64,000 nt of DNA from DASSUW01 sp963806395 (GTDB lineage: Bacteria; Actinomycetota; Thermoleophilia; Solirubrobacterales; Solirubrobacteraceae): contig CAWDYI010000019.1 in NCBI GenBank assembly GCA_963806395.1, positions 1-64,000 of the forward strand. Reading direction: 5' to 3'. How positions within the stretch are numbered: the stretch's first letter is position 1; each line of letters begins with the position of its first letter. Made by a program: the position numbers and the translations under genes. The notes beneath the pieces were generated by a model that saw only the letters and a program-made list of their open reading frames with translations, did no database searches and was not told the origin of the DNA. This document shows, piece by piece, positions 51,552-60,433 of the stretch.

Positions 51552-53690
51552 CTAGCGCGACCCGCGTTCGCAGACCGGTGTCGCTCGGCCGCACCGCCGC
51601 AGCGTGCGCACGTCGCGGCGGGTCGCCGGCGTCAGGTGGACGGCTTGTCCGCCTCCCCCGGCCATCGATGCGATCAGGCGGTCGCGGCTGTCGACGATGA
51701 GCCTGCTGACCAAGACCTCGTTCGGATTGGTCTCGAGGTCGGTCGTGGGCGCGTCGCCGTAGACGTTCGCCACGTACGGCCTGCGGCGATCGAGGAAGCG
51801 CAGCGGGAACGAGAGCGTCTCGTCGTGCTCGTCGGTCATGCTGCCGACGAACCAGTCCCGCCCGCTCTTCCTGGCCACCGTGACGAAGTCGCCGATCTGG
51901 CCGTTGAGCACCTTGGTGTCGCTCCACGTGGTGGGAACCCGCTCGAGGAACTCGAGCTCGGGCTGACCCTCGTAGTGCTCCGGGATGTCGGCCATCATCT
52001 GCAGCCCGCTCAGGTACACGGGGTAGATCGCCAGCTGTGCCGCGCGCGTCGAGTGCACCCGCGTGTGCTCGAGCGTCCTCCAGGGCGGCTTGCCGGGGCC
52101 GCCGGGATCCCACGTGACGTCGAAGATCCCCGGCGTGTAGCTCATCGGCCCGGCGATCATCCGCGTGAACGGGAGGTTCACCAGGTGCTCCGGCGGGTTG
52201 CCTTCACTCCACGCCTCCCACTCCATGCCGCGTACGGCCTCGCGGGTCAGGATGTTCGGGTAGGTGCGCCGTTCGCCGGTGTCCTTGACGATCTCGTGCG
52301 CCTCGACGACCAGGTGGTGGCGCGCGGCGCGGCGGATCGTGTCGCGGTAGTGGTTGACCATCTCCTGGTCGTAGTGGTTGTGGTCGACGCCGTCGATCGT
52401 GGTGCCGCCGGCGTAGCCGGTCTTGACGCCGGGGACGCCCAGCCGCTGGTACAGCGAGAACGCCGGCTCGATCTGGCTGAGGTAGTTGGTGACGTTGCCG
52501 CCCGTCTCGTTGTGCGCGAGCCAGTCGACGCCCCTGCGCTTGGCGTACGCGACGACCTCCTCCAGATCGAAGTCCGGGGTCGGGGTGAGGAAATCCTGCG
52601 TCGTGTATCTCGTCGCCCAGCCCTCGTTCCAGCCCTCGGCGAGCACGTACGGGACGTCGTGCGCGGCGGCGAAGTCGATGTACCGCTTGACGTTCTCGGT
52701 CGTGGCGCCGTGCGGCAGGGCAGCTCCCGTCGCCCACTCCGACTGGCCCTTGTGGATCTCCCACCACACGCCGACGTACTTGCCGGGCTTGATCCACGAC
52801 GTGCTCCGGTGGCAGATCGCGCACGGATCGTTGAGGTTCAGGATCAGCGTCGACTCGATCAGGTCCCCGGGCGAGTCGCCGATGACCAGCGTCCGCCAGG
52901 GCGAGCTGTGCGGCGCCGTTCCGCGCACCTTGACGCCGTCCGGCAGGGCGACCAGGGCCGACGTCAGCGTCGGCGCGGCGGCCTCGCCGGGCGCCACGTT
53001 CATGGCGGCGTAGTCGATCAGGTCGGCCTCGTGCAGGGTCGCGTAGCCGGCGTCGCCCGCGTCGATCGTCACCGGTGTCGCCGCGGCGTCCATCGCGCTG
53101 ATGGCCGTGCGGCGCCAGAGCTCCTCGTCGCCGCTCCCGGAACCGAACTGGGCGGGGATCCACCACGCCGTGAAGTCGTCGGCGAAGTCGAACTCGGTGT
53201 CCTCCGACGTGATCGCAAACTGATCGATCGCCCGCTGCCTCGGCAGCACGTAGCGGAAGCCGACGCCGTCGTCGAAGACGCGGAAGACGAGTCGCAGGGC
53301 ACGACGCGGCGCGACCGCTTCGCGCAGGTCGACCGTCAGCTCGTTGTAGTGGTTTCGGATCGTCCTGTACTCACCCCACACCGGCCGCCAGACGCCGTCA
53401 TGCCGGTCGCGTCGCACGCTGCGAACCGCGAGGTCGCGGTCGAGCGGCGGAGCGTCCGCGAACTGGAACCCGAGCGCCGAGTTCGCCAGCAGCGGAGCAC
53501 GGTTGTGGGAGACGCGGTACTGCGGCCTGCCCTGCTCGTCGAGCTCGAATGCGAGCGTGATCCGGCGATCCGGCGACGACACGGCGTAGGTCGCCGCGTC
53601 GTGCTTTGCCGCACCGGCAGGCGGCGCGATCACCGCCAGCGGCACGACCGCGAGCGCGACTGCCAACGTCCGCCAAGCGTTGCGTCTCAT
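51552..53690 (-). CDS. Secreted GH97 family glycoside hydrolase (alpha-glucosidase/alpha-galactosidase type)
   Basis: This is a 712-residue exported glycosidase. The N-terminus MRRNAWRTLAVALAVVPLAV with APPAGAA after it is a Sec signal peptide. The first about 250 residues are the GH97 beta-sandwich (SPDRRITLAFELDEQGRPQYRV, FRVFDDGVGFRYVLP). The catalytic barrel has SWIKPGKYVGVWWEIHKG, YIDFAAAHDVPYVLAEGWNEGW, VDWLAHNETGGNVTNY, GVPGVKTGYAGG, HHLVVEAHEIVKDTG, and RMIAGPMSYTPGIFD. Substrate is probably alpha-glucoside or alpha-galactoside. It is divergent from a LacI-type regulator across a pair of direct repeats. ATG 53690. Confidence 0.9.
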   Translation of the reverse strand: MRRNAWRTLAVALAVVPLAVIAPPAGAAKHDAATYAVSSPDRRITLAFELDEQGRPQYRVSHNRAPLLANSALGFQFADAPPLDRDLAVRSVRRDRHDGVWRPVWGEYRTIRNHYNELTVDLREAVAPRRALRLVFRVFDDGVGFRYVLPRQRAIDQFAITSEDTEFDFADDFTAWWIPAQFGSGSGDEELWRRTAISAMDAAATPVTIDAGDAGYATLHEADLIDYAAMNVAPGEAAAPTLTSALVALPDGVKVRGTAPHSSPWRTLVIGDSPGDLIESTLILNLNDPCAICHRSTSWIKPGKYVGVWWEIHKGQSEWATGAALPHGATTENVKRYIDFAAAHDVPYVLAEGWNEGWATRYTTQDFLTPTPDFDLEEVVAYAKRRGVDWLAHNETGGNVTNYLSQIEPAFSLYQRLGVPGVKTGYAGGTTIDGVDHNHYDQEMVNHYRDTIRRAARHHLVVEAHEIVKDTGERRTYPNILTREAVRGMEWEAWSEGNPPEHLVNLPFTRMIAGPMSYTPGIFDVTWDPGGPGKPPWRTLEHTRVHSTRAAQLAIYPVYLSGLQMMADIPEHYEGQPELEFLERVPTTWSDTKVLNGQIGDFVTVARKSGRDWFVGSMTDEHDETLSFPLRFLDRRRPYVANVYGDAPTTDLETNPNEVLVSRLIVDSRDRLIASMAGGGGQAVHLTPATRRDVRTLRRCGRATPVCERGSR

Positions 53691-53823
53691 CGAGACACCC
53701 CCTCCCGCGCTCTCGCGTCACGGAGCGCACACGAATTCCGCGCGCGTCAGCCTCCCGCTGGTGCCCGCGTCCCGTAACGGCAGCCCGCGCCTTCGTGGCG
53801 GGACCGTGATCTGCCACACTCGC

Positions 53824-53871
53824 CGCTTTGCAACGTTTTACTCCCTTGGCAGGCGCTTTGCAACGTTTTAC
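53824..53871. promoter_or_regulatory. Two direct repeats upstream of the LacI-type regulator, probable operators
   Basis: CGCTTTGCAACGTTTTAC occurs at 53824-53841 and again, identical, at 53854-53871, a 30-bp period. The core TTGCAACGTTTTA is AT-rich for this genome and has the central CG of LacI-family operators, though it is only partly palindromic. It lies 13 bases before the regulator GTG and between it and GH97, so autoregulation and control of the glycosidase are likely. Confidence 0.6.
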
Positions 53872-53883
53872 CTCGGAGCAGGC

Positions 53884-55017
53884 GTGACGACCGATCGGGA
53901 CGCGCGCGAGGACGGCAGTCCGCGTAGGCCGGGCGTGGTCGCCGTGGCGCGCGCCGTCGGCGTCTCCCCGAGCACCGTGTCCAATGCCTTCAACCGGCCG
54001 GAGCGGCTCTCGCCGGCCCTCCGCGAACGCGTCCTGCGCACGGCGGCCGAGCTCGGCTACGGCGGCCCCGACCCTGTCGCCCGCAGCCTGCGCAGCGGCC
54101 GCGCCGGCGCAATCGGCGTCGTCTTCCGGCGGCGCCTGGCCGACGCGTTCGACGAACCGGCGACCGTGCAGCTCCTCAGGGGCCTGTCCGACGTCACCGA
54201 TCCGCAGCAGCTCGCCCTCGTCCTCGTGCCCGGGCTGCGGCAGGAGCATCCATCGATCGGGCCGGCGGTCCGCAGCGCCGCGGTGGACGGCTTGATCGTC
54301 TACTCGATGTCCGCCGACGATCCGCTGTTCGAGGCCGCCCGCGGGCGGCGGCTACCCACGGTGATCGTCGATTCGCCCGCGGTCGCCGACCTGCCGGCGA
54401 TCGACAACGCGCTCGCCGGCCCCGGGCCGGACTTCGTCGGGATCGACGACCGCGCCGCCGCCGAGACCGCCGTGCGCCACCTGCTCGACCTCGGCCATCG
54501 CCGCATCGCCATCCTCGGCTTCGGCCTGACCGCCCACCTGCATGCCGGGCCGGCCGACATCCGCGAGCAGGCGCACGCGACCGCCAGCGTGCCGAAGGCG
54601 CGCCTGGAGGGCTCGGCCCGCGCGGTCACCGCAGCCGGACTTGATTGGCCGAGCGTGCCGGTCGAGCAGGTCCCGATAACGAGCGTCGAGGGCTGTCTCG
54701 CCGGCGCCCGCGCGCTGCTCGATCGGGCGCCCGGCATCACGGCGCTGTTCGCATTCAGCGACCCGCTCGCGCTCGCTGCGCGGTCGGCTGCCCGCGAGCG
54801 CGGCCTGTCGGTGCCGCGCGACCTCTCGATCATCGGCTTCGACGACACCGCGCCCGCGGGCGAGGGACTCACCACCATCCACCAACCGCTCCGCGACAAG
54901 GGCCGCGTCGCCGCCGAGCGGCTGCTCCTCGCCCTCGGTCCCGAGCCGCCGCCCGCGGGGAGTGAGCTCCTGCCCACCCGCCTCGTGGCCCGCGACTCGA
55001 CCGGCCCTCCGAGCTGA
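53884..55017 (+). CDS. LacI family transcriptional regulator
   Basis: This is a 377-residue regulator. The N-terminal helix-turn-helix is VVAVARAVGVSPSTVSNAFNRPERLSPALRERVLRTAAELGYGGPDPVARSLRSG, with the LacI hinge. The periplasmic-binding-like sensor follows (AIGVVFRRRL, GLSDVTDPQQLALVLVP, AVDGLIVYSMSADDP, HRRIAILGFG, ALFAFSDPLALAA, SIIGFDDTAPAGEGLTTIHQPLRDKG). It probably senses the sugar released by the divergent GH97 enzyme. GTG 53884 is chosen since earlier in-frame sequence lies within the operator repeats. The stop abuts that of the convergent permease within TGATCA. Confidence 0.9.
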   Translation: MTTDRDAREDGSPRRPGVVAVARAVGVSPSTVSNAFNRPERLSPALRERVLRTAAELGYGGPDPVARSLRSGRAGAIGVVFRRRLADAFDEPATVQLLRGLSDVTDPQQLALVLVPGLRQEHPSIGPAVRSAAVDGLIVYSMSADDPLFEAARGRRLPTVIVDSPAVADLPAIDNALAGPGPDFVGIDDRAAAETAVRHLLDLGHRRIAILGFGLTAHLHAGPADIREQAHATASVPKARLEGSARAVTAAGLDWPSVPVEQVPITSVEGCLAGARALLDRAPGITALFAFSDPLALAARSAARERGLSVPRDLSIIGFDDTAPAGEGLTTIHQPLRDKGRVAAERLLLALGPEPPPAGSELLPTRLVARDSTGPPS

Positions 55018-57538
55018 TCACTCCCTTCCTCGCATCGCCTCGGCGGGCGAGGCTCGGAGCGCGAGCCGCGTGGTCACGGCGGCGGCCAGGAGGCCGAGGA
55101 CCACGGCGCCGGCCGCCAGCCCGCCGATGAGCACCAGCGGCATGACGAGCGGGAACCCCGTCAGCCCGCGTGGCACACCGGCGACCGCGACCGCGACGAT
55201 CGCCGCTCCGGCGACGAGCGCGGTGAGGACGGTCGGGATCATCTCGAGCATCACCATCCGCGTGGCGTGACCGGCCGTGCCGCCCAGCAGGCGGATCGTC
55301 GCGAGCTCGTCACGGCGCTCGGTCGTGGTCATCGCCGCCGTGTTGATCAGCGCGAGGGCGGCGAACGCGGTGGCGAGGCCGACGACCAGCCAGACGCCCC
55401 ATGCCCCGTCGACGTTGGACGCGTGGACCGTGTCGAGGTACTGGCCGCGGTTCAGCGGCTGCACGCCCGGATGGTCGGAGGCGTAGCGCGAGAGCGAGCG
55501 CCCGGCGGCCGCGCCGCCGGCGACGAACAGCGCCGTGTCCGCAGGGCTCGCGGCGTGGCGGCGGGCGACGCGAGGATCGAGCAGGACGTCTCCGAGTCCC
55601 GCCGCGCGGTCGTAGATCGCGGCCACGCGGAGCGTGGCGCGCGTCGTGTCGGCCATCCGGACCGGCACGGTGTCGCCGACCCGTAGGTCGCCGCCGTCCG
55701 CGAACACGCGGCTGACGGCGACGGCGTCGCCGCGGACGTCGCGCGAGCGATCCTCGGACGACGTCGGGGTCGAGCGTGGTCGCCGTCGGCGTGCCGCTCA
55801 GGCCGGCCGCGATCCACGGGCTCTGGTCGCCGAGACCGGCGGCGAGCGGGTAGATCTCCGTCGGCACGACGGCGGTGACGGCGTCGACGCCCGCGAGCTT
55901 GGCCACCTCGGCAGCGGTGCCGGCGGGCAGCGGCGCCCCGTCGGCGCCGACGACGACGTGCGCCGCATGGACGCGGAGGCGCGTCACGTCCTCGGTGTGG
56001 CGCTGGTTGCTGGACTCGACGATGCCCTGGATGCCGGCGAGCATCGCGACGAGCATGATCGGCGTCGCCAGCGCCGCGGTCCGCCAGCGGTTCGCCGCGA
56101 GCCCCGTGGCGGCGAGCATCCCGGACGCGCCGAGACGGCGCAGCGGCGCGGCGAGCAGCGCGGCCGGGATGCCGAGCAGCCAGCGCCCGAGCAGTCCCAT
56201 GCCCATGGCGAGCAGGATCCCGCCGAGCACGGCGAACGCCATCGCCCAGAAGCCCGAGAACAGCATCGACATCGCCACGCCGCCGAGGAGGCACGTGACG
56301 CCGGCGACGACACGGACCAGGCCGGGCCGGGGATGCTCGATCGCGACCTCGCGCAGCGCGTCGGCCGGTGGGATGCGTCCGGCACGGCGAGCCGCGGCGA
56401 CGACCGCGAGCTGGGCGATCAGGACGCCCATGCCGAGCGCCGCGACCAGCGGGATCAGCGAGTGCGCCGGCGCGAACGCCGGCCCGACCTCGCCGCGATC
56501 CGCGAGGACGCCGACAATGGCATTCGCGAGCGGGCGGCCCGCGACGAGCCCGAGAGCGCCGGCGACCAGCGACACGAGCAGCGCCTCGCCGGCGATCAGC
56601 CGGCGGATCTGCCGCGGACTGGCGCCGAGGGCGCGCAGCACGGCGGTCTCCCGCCGGCGCTGGGCGATCGCGAGGGCGAACGTCCCGGCGACGACGAACA
56701 GGGCGACGGCACCGGCGATGCCTCCCATCGCGCCGAAGATGGCGATCAGGCCCGCACGGTCGGCCGCGGTCGGATCGCCTGCGTCAGCGTCCGCGGCGTG
56801 CGACCGATCGAGCACCTCGAGCTCAGGGCCGAGGCGATCCTGCAGGCGGCTGCGCAGCGTCGCTGCGGAGGTCCCGTGCTCGGCGATCACGCCGACCGCG
56901 TTGACCCGACCGGGAGCGCCGGACAATGCCGCGGCGACGGCGGACGGGAAGAACACCGCGGCCTGGCTCTCGTCTCCCGCGCCACGGGCGTCGGCGAGAC
57001 CGCTGACGCGGTAGCGCGCGTCCCCGGCCGGGGCGACGATCCGCAGCATTGCGCCGACGCGCATGCCCAGCCGGACGTCGGCGACGACGTCGCGCGGTCC
57101 GCTGGGCTCCCGGCCGGTCGTCAGGTGGTACGGCGTCAGCGCCGCGCTGTCCCAGCCGTGGCCGATGAGCCGGTCCGCGCGCTCCGCCTCGACATGCTGC
57201 CCCTGGGCATCCCAGGCGCCCGCGGGGAACGCGATGTCGCCGACGGCGCGGGCGGCGCCGGGAACGGCGGCGGCGCGCTCGACGGTCGCGGTCGACAGTC
57301 GAGGACCGGGGATGACGTCGACGCCCTCGGCGTCCTCGCCGTGGCCGATGGTGACTGTCGGGTCGGCGCGTACGACGGCGTCGGCGGCGGCGAGGCGGCC
57401 TTCGCCGGGTGCGCCGAGCGCGGCTGCCATGAGCAGCCCGGTGGCGGATGCGAGCGTGACTGCAAGCCAGATCGCGACGAACGCGCCCGCGAATGTGGCG
57501 CGGCGTGCCCGCAGCGTCTGCAGCGAGATGCGCAGCAT
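55018..57538 (-). CDS. FtsX-like (MacB-type) ABC transporter permease, one frame break
   Basis: This is a permease of about 840 residues with two FtsX domains. MLRISLQTLRARRATFAGAFVAIWLAVTLASATGLL is the first helix. QRRRETAVLRALGASPRQIRRLIAGEALLVSLVAGALGL and the C-terminal RRDELATIRLLGGTAGHATRMVMLEMI are the paired FtsX loops. A second block of helices lies between them. The frame breaks near 55750: upstream reading ends around TTLDPDVV and resumes with DVRGDAVAVSRVFADGGDLRVGDTV. The chain is otherwise complete, so a base error is likely. It follows the ATPase gene with one base between. Together they form an exporter or lipoprotein-type transporter of unknown cargo. Confidence 0.82.
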
Positions 57539-57539
57539 G

Positions 57540-58331
57540 TCAGGCCCCCAGTCCGGTCAGGCGCTCGGCGACCTGCTCGGCCGTCGGGGCGGGCAGCTCG
57601 CCGGCGAGCCGCCCGTCGGCCATGAACACGACGCGGTCGGCCCAGGCGGCCGCGGACGGATCGTGGGTGACCATGACCAGCGTCGCCCCGCTCTCGTCGA
57701 TCGTCTCGCGCAGCAGCGCCAGCACGGCCCGGCCGGCGCGCGTGTCGAGCGCGCCGGTCGGCTCGTCGGCGAACACGACGCTCGGCTTGCCGACGAGGGC
57801 GCGCGCGATCGCGACGCGCTGCTGCTGGCCGCCGGAGAGCTGCGACGGCCGGTGGCCGCGGCGCTCATCGAGGCCGACGCGGTGCAGGACATCACGGACG
57901 ACCGACCGCGGCAGGCGCTTGCCCGCGAGCCGAGCCGGCAGCGCGACGTTCTGCTCGGCGGTCAGTGCTCCGAGCAGATTGAACGACTGGAAGATGAAGC
58001 CGAGCCGCTCGCGGCGCAGGCGTGCGAGCGCCTTCTCGTTGAGACCGTTGAGCTGCTGCTCACCGAGGTGGACGGCGCCCTGCGTCGGCCGGTCCAGGCC
58101 CGCGGCGATCTGCAGCAACGTCGACTTCCCGGAGCCCGACGGGCCCATGATCGCCGTGAACGTTCCTCGCGGCATCGACAGCGTGACGCCGTCCAGGGCG
58201 CGCACCTCCCCGTCGCCGCGTCCGAAGACGCGGACGACGTCGTCGAGGTGCACCATCGCCGGATCGCCGGCACGAACAGCGGTTGGAACAGCGGGTACGT
58301 CGTGGCGGGGATCTGTGGCAAGGTGGCTCAT
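57540..58331 (-). CDS. ABC transporter ATP-binding protein (MacB/LolD type)
   Basis: This is a 263-residue ATPase. Walker A is IMGPSGSGKSTLLQIAAG, the Q-loop GFIFQSFNLLGALTAEQNVALPARLAG, the signature PSQLSGGQQQRVAIARALVG and Walker B SVVFADEPTGALDTRAG, with the H-loop VMVTHDPSAAAWADRV. It belongs with the FtsX-like permease just downstream. The divergent two-component system starts about 150 bases away, an arrangement typical for exporters induced by an antibiotic or envelope signal. ATG 58331. Confidence 0.93.
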   Translation of the reverse strand: MSHLATDPRHDVPAVPTAVRAGDPAMVHLDDVVRVFGRGDGEVRALDGVTLSMPRGTFTAIMGPSGSGKSTLLQIAAGLDRPTQGAVHLGEQQLNGLNEKALARLRRERLGFIFQSFNLLGALTAEQNVALPARLAGKRLPRSVVRDVLHRVGLDERRGHRPSQLSGGQQQRVAIARALVGKPSVVFADEPTGALDTRAGRAVLALLRETIDESGATLVMVTHDPSAAAWADRVVFMADGRLAGELPAPTAEQVAERLTGLGA

Positions 58332-58483
58332 GGCGGGCTCCGATATTGGGGTCCGTCAAGCCTGCGTGACGGGCCGCGTCCGCGCAGCGGCCGACATGGG
58401 TGACCGGCGGTGACCTCGAGGAGTAGGCGGCCTGGGCCTTTGTGATGAGGACGGCACCGGCGCGGGCTGGGAGGATTGAACCG

Positions 58484-59695
58484 ATGCGGGCGTCGTCCAT
58501 GCAGCCGTCGTTCATGCGCGGCATGCGCGTCGCCGACCTCGCCCTGGCCGCGGCCGGCGTCGTGTTGGGCCTGCTCACGCTCGCGCTGCAGCGCTCCGCC
58601 GACACAGCCACGTGGCGCGACGTCGACGCGCTGGCCGTCGTACTCGTCCTGCTGATGGCGCTGCCTGCCGCGACGTGCCGGCGGGCGCCGATCGCGTCCG
58701 CGGTGGTCGCGCTCACCGCGGCGCTGAGCGCAGCCGCCGCCGGGTACCCGCCGACGTCGGGCTGGTTCTCGGCGCTGCTGATCGCCGCAGCCGCCGTGTA
58801 TCTCACGGACCGCCGCCGGGCGATCGCCCTCGCGACGTTCACGCTGATCGGAGACGTACTCGCGTCGTTCGCCGCCGCCGATGCCGCGGGGGAGCGGCTC
58901 AGCGCCTACCAGCTGATCGCCAACGTCTGCGTCATCGGCGTCCCGCTGCTGCTCGCCGACCTGCTGCGCGAGCAGCGGCGACTGCTCGCGCAGGTCCGCG
59001 AGCAGGCCGGCCGCCTGACCCAGCTGCGCGCCGCCGAGGCGGGCGAGGCAGCCGCTCGCGAACGCGTGCGGATCGCGCGCGACGTCCACGACGTCGTCGG
59101 GAACGACCTCAGCGCGATCGCCGTGCAGGCCGGCGCCGGACGCACGCTGGTCGACGCGGATCCCGAAGAGGCGCGGGCGACCTTCCAGCGGATCGCCGAG
59201 ATGGCGCGCGAGGCGCTCGCTCAGACGCGCACTGCAGTTCGCGGCATGCGCGACAGAGGCGACGACGACTCCCCGGGCGCGCCCCCGGGGCTCGCCGACC
59301 TCGACACGCTGCTCGACGCCGTGCGCGCCTCGGGCGTCGACGTGCGCGTCCTCCACCGCCCGGCCGACGACGCGCTCGCGGCGGACGTACAGGCGGCGAC
59401 GTTCCGGATCGTCCAGGAGGCGCTGACCAACGTCGCCCGCTACGCCCGGCCGCCCCGGGCCGCCGTGTCGATCCACCTCACCAACGGCGAGGCGTTCATC
59501 GACGTCAAGGACGACGGCTCGCGGCGGACGGAGCCGGTCGGGCACGGCAGCGGGATCGCGGGCATGCGCGAGCGTGCCGCGCTCGTGGGCGGACGCCTCG
59601 ACGCAGGCCCGAGCCCCGACGGTCTCGGCTGGCGCGTCCATGCGGTGCTGCCGGCGCCGACCGCCGGCGGGACCGGCGCGGGGCATCCACGATGA
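58484..59695 (+). CDS. Sensor histidine kinase (NarL-type partner)
   Basis: This is a 403-residue membrane kinase. Four or five hydrophobic helices fill residues 10-150 (LALAAAGVVLGLLTLAL, ALAVVLVLLMALPAA, FSALLIAAAAVYL, LIANVCVIGVPLLLADLL). The HisKA_3 motif RERVRIARDVHDVVGNDLSAIAVQAGAG holds the phosphorylated His, and the ATPase domain has FRIVQEALTNVARYA and GSGIAGMRERAALVGG. GGGAGG about 9 bases before ATG 58484 favours this start over the upstream ATG 58445. Its stop overlaps the response regulator start. The pair probably controls the divergent ABC exporter. Confidence 0.88.
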   Translation: MRASSMQPSFMRGMRVADLALAAAGVVLGLLTLALQRSADTATWRDVDALAVVLVLLMALPAATCRRAPIASAVVALTAALSAAAAGYPPTSGWFSALLIAAAAVYLTDRRRAIALATFTLIGDVLASFAAADAAGERLSAYQLIANVCVIGVPLLLADLLREQRRLLAQVREQAGRLTQLRAAEAGEAAARERVRIARDVHDVVGNDLSAIAVQAGAGRTLVDADPEEARATFQRIAEMAREALAQTRTAVRGMRDRGDDDSPGAPPGLADLDTLLDAVRASGVDVRVLHRPADDALAADVQAATFRIVQEALTNVARYARPPRAAVSIHLTNGEAFIDVKDDGSRRTEPVGHGSGIAGMRERAALVGGRLDAGPSPDGLGWRVHAVLPAPTAGGTGAGHPR

Positions 59696-60357
59696 CGGCC
59701 ATCCGGGTGCTGCTCGCCGATGATCAAGCGGTCGTCCGCCGCGGGCTGCGCACGATCCTCGAAGCCGAACCCGACATGGAGGTCGTGGGAGAGGCCGCGG
59801 ACGGCGTCGAGGCCGTCGCGCTCGCCCACCGGCGCGCGGCCGACATCGTCCTCATGGACATCCGCATGCCGCGTATGGACGGCCTCGCCGCGACCCGGCT
59901 GCTCGCCCACCCGGCGACCGGCCCGCCGATCGACGTGCTCGTCGTGACGACGTTCGACCTCGACGAGGTCGTCTTCGATGCGCTGCGGGCCGGTGCCGCC
60001 GGCTTCCTCCTCAAGTCCGCCGAGCCGGAAGCGCTGGTCGAGGCGGTGCGCACGGTCGCGCGCGGGCAGGGCCTCATCTCACCCGAGGTCACGCGGCGAC
60101 TGATCACGGAGTTCGCGGCGAGCGCGCCCCAGCCGCGCGCGGACCCGCGCATCGATGCGCTCACGCCGCGCGAGCGCGAGGTGCTGATGCTGATGGCGCG
60201 CGGGCTCTCCAACGCGGACGTCGCCCGCGAGCTCGTGCTCGAGGCCAGCACCGTGAAGAAGCACGTGGCCAACGTGCTCTCCAAGCTCGACCTCAGGAGC
60301 CGTGCGCAGGCCGTCGTCTTCGCCTACGAGCATGGGCTCGCGCGGCCCGGCCAGTGA
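59692..60357 (+). CDS. NarL/LuxR-type response regulator
   Basis: This is a 221-residue regulator. The receiver domain has RVLLADDQAVVRRGLRTIL (acidic pair), the phosphorylated Asp in DIVLMDIRMPRMDGL, VTTFDLDEVVFDALRAGAAGFLLKSAEPE (switch and Lys). The DNA-binding domain is LTPREREVLMLMARGLSNADVARELVLEASTVKKHVANVLSKLDLRSR. ATG 59692 overlaps the kinase stop (ATGA). Confidence 0.94.
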   Translation: MTAIRVLLADDQAVVRRGLRTILEAEPDMEVVGEAADGVEAVALAHRRAADIVLMDIRMPRMDGLAATRLLAHPATGPPIDVLVVTTFDLDEVVFDALRAGAAGFLLKSAEPEALVEAVRTVARGQGLISPEVTRRLITEFAASAPQPRADPRIDALTPREREVLMLMARGLSNADVARELVLEASTVKKHVANVLSKLDLRSRAQAVVFAYEHGLARPGQ

Positions 60358-60433
60358 GCACGCCGCACGGCTCTTGACAGTGCGAGCGGGCAGCGTCAGC
60401 GTTGGCATTTCTTCAACTCGCTGAGGAGGAATC

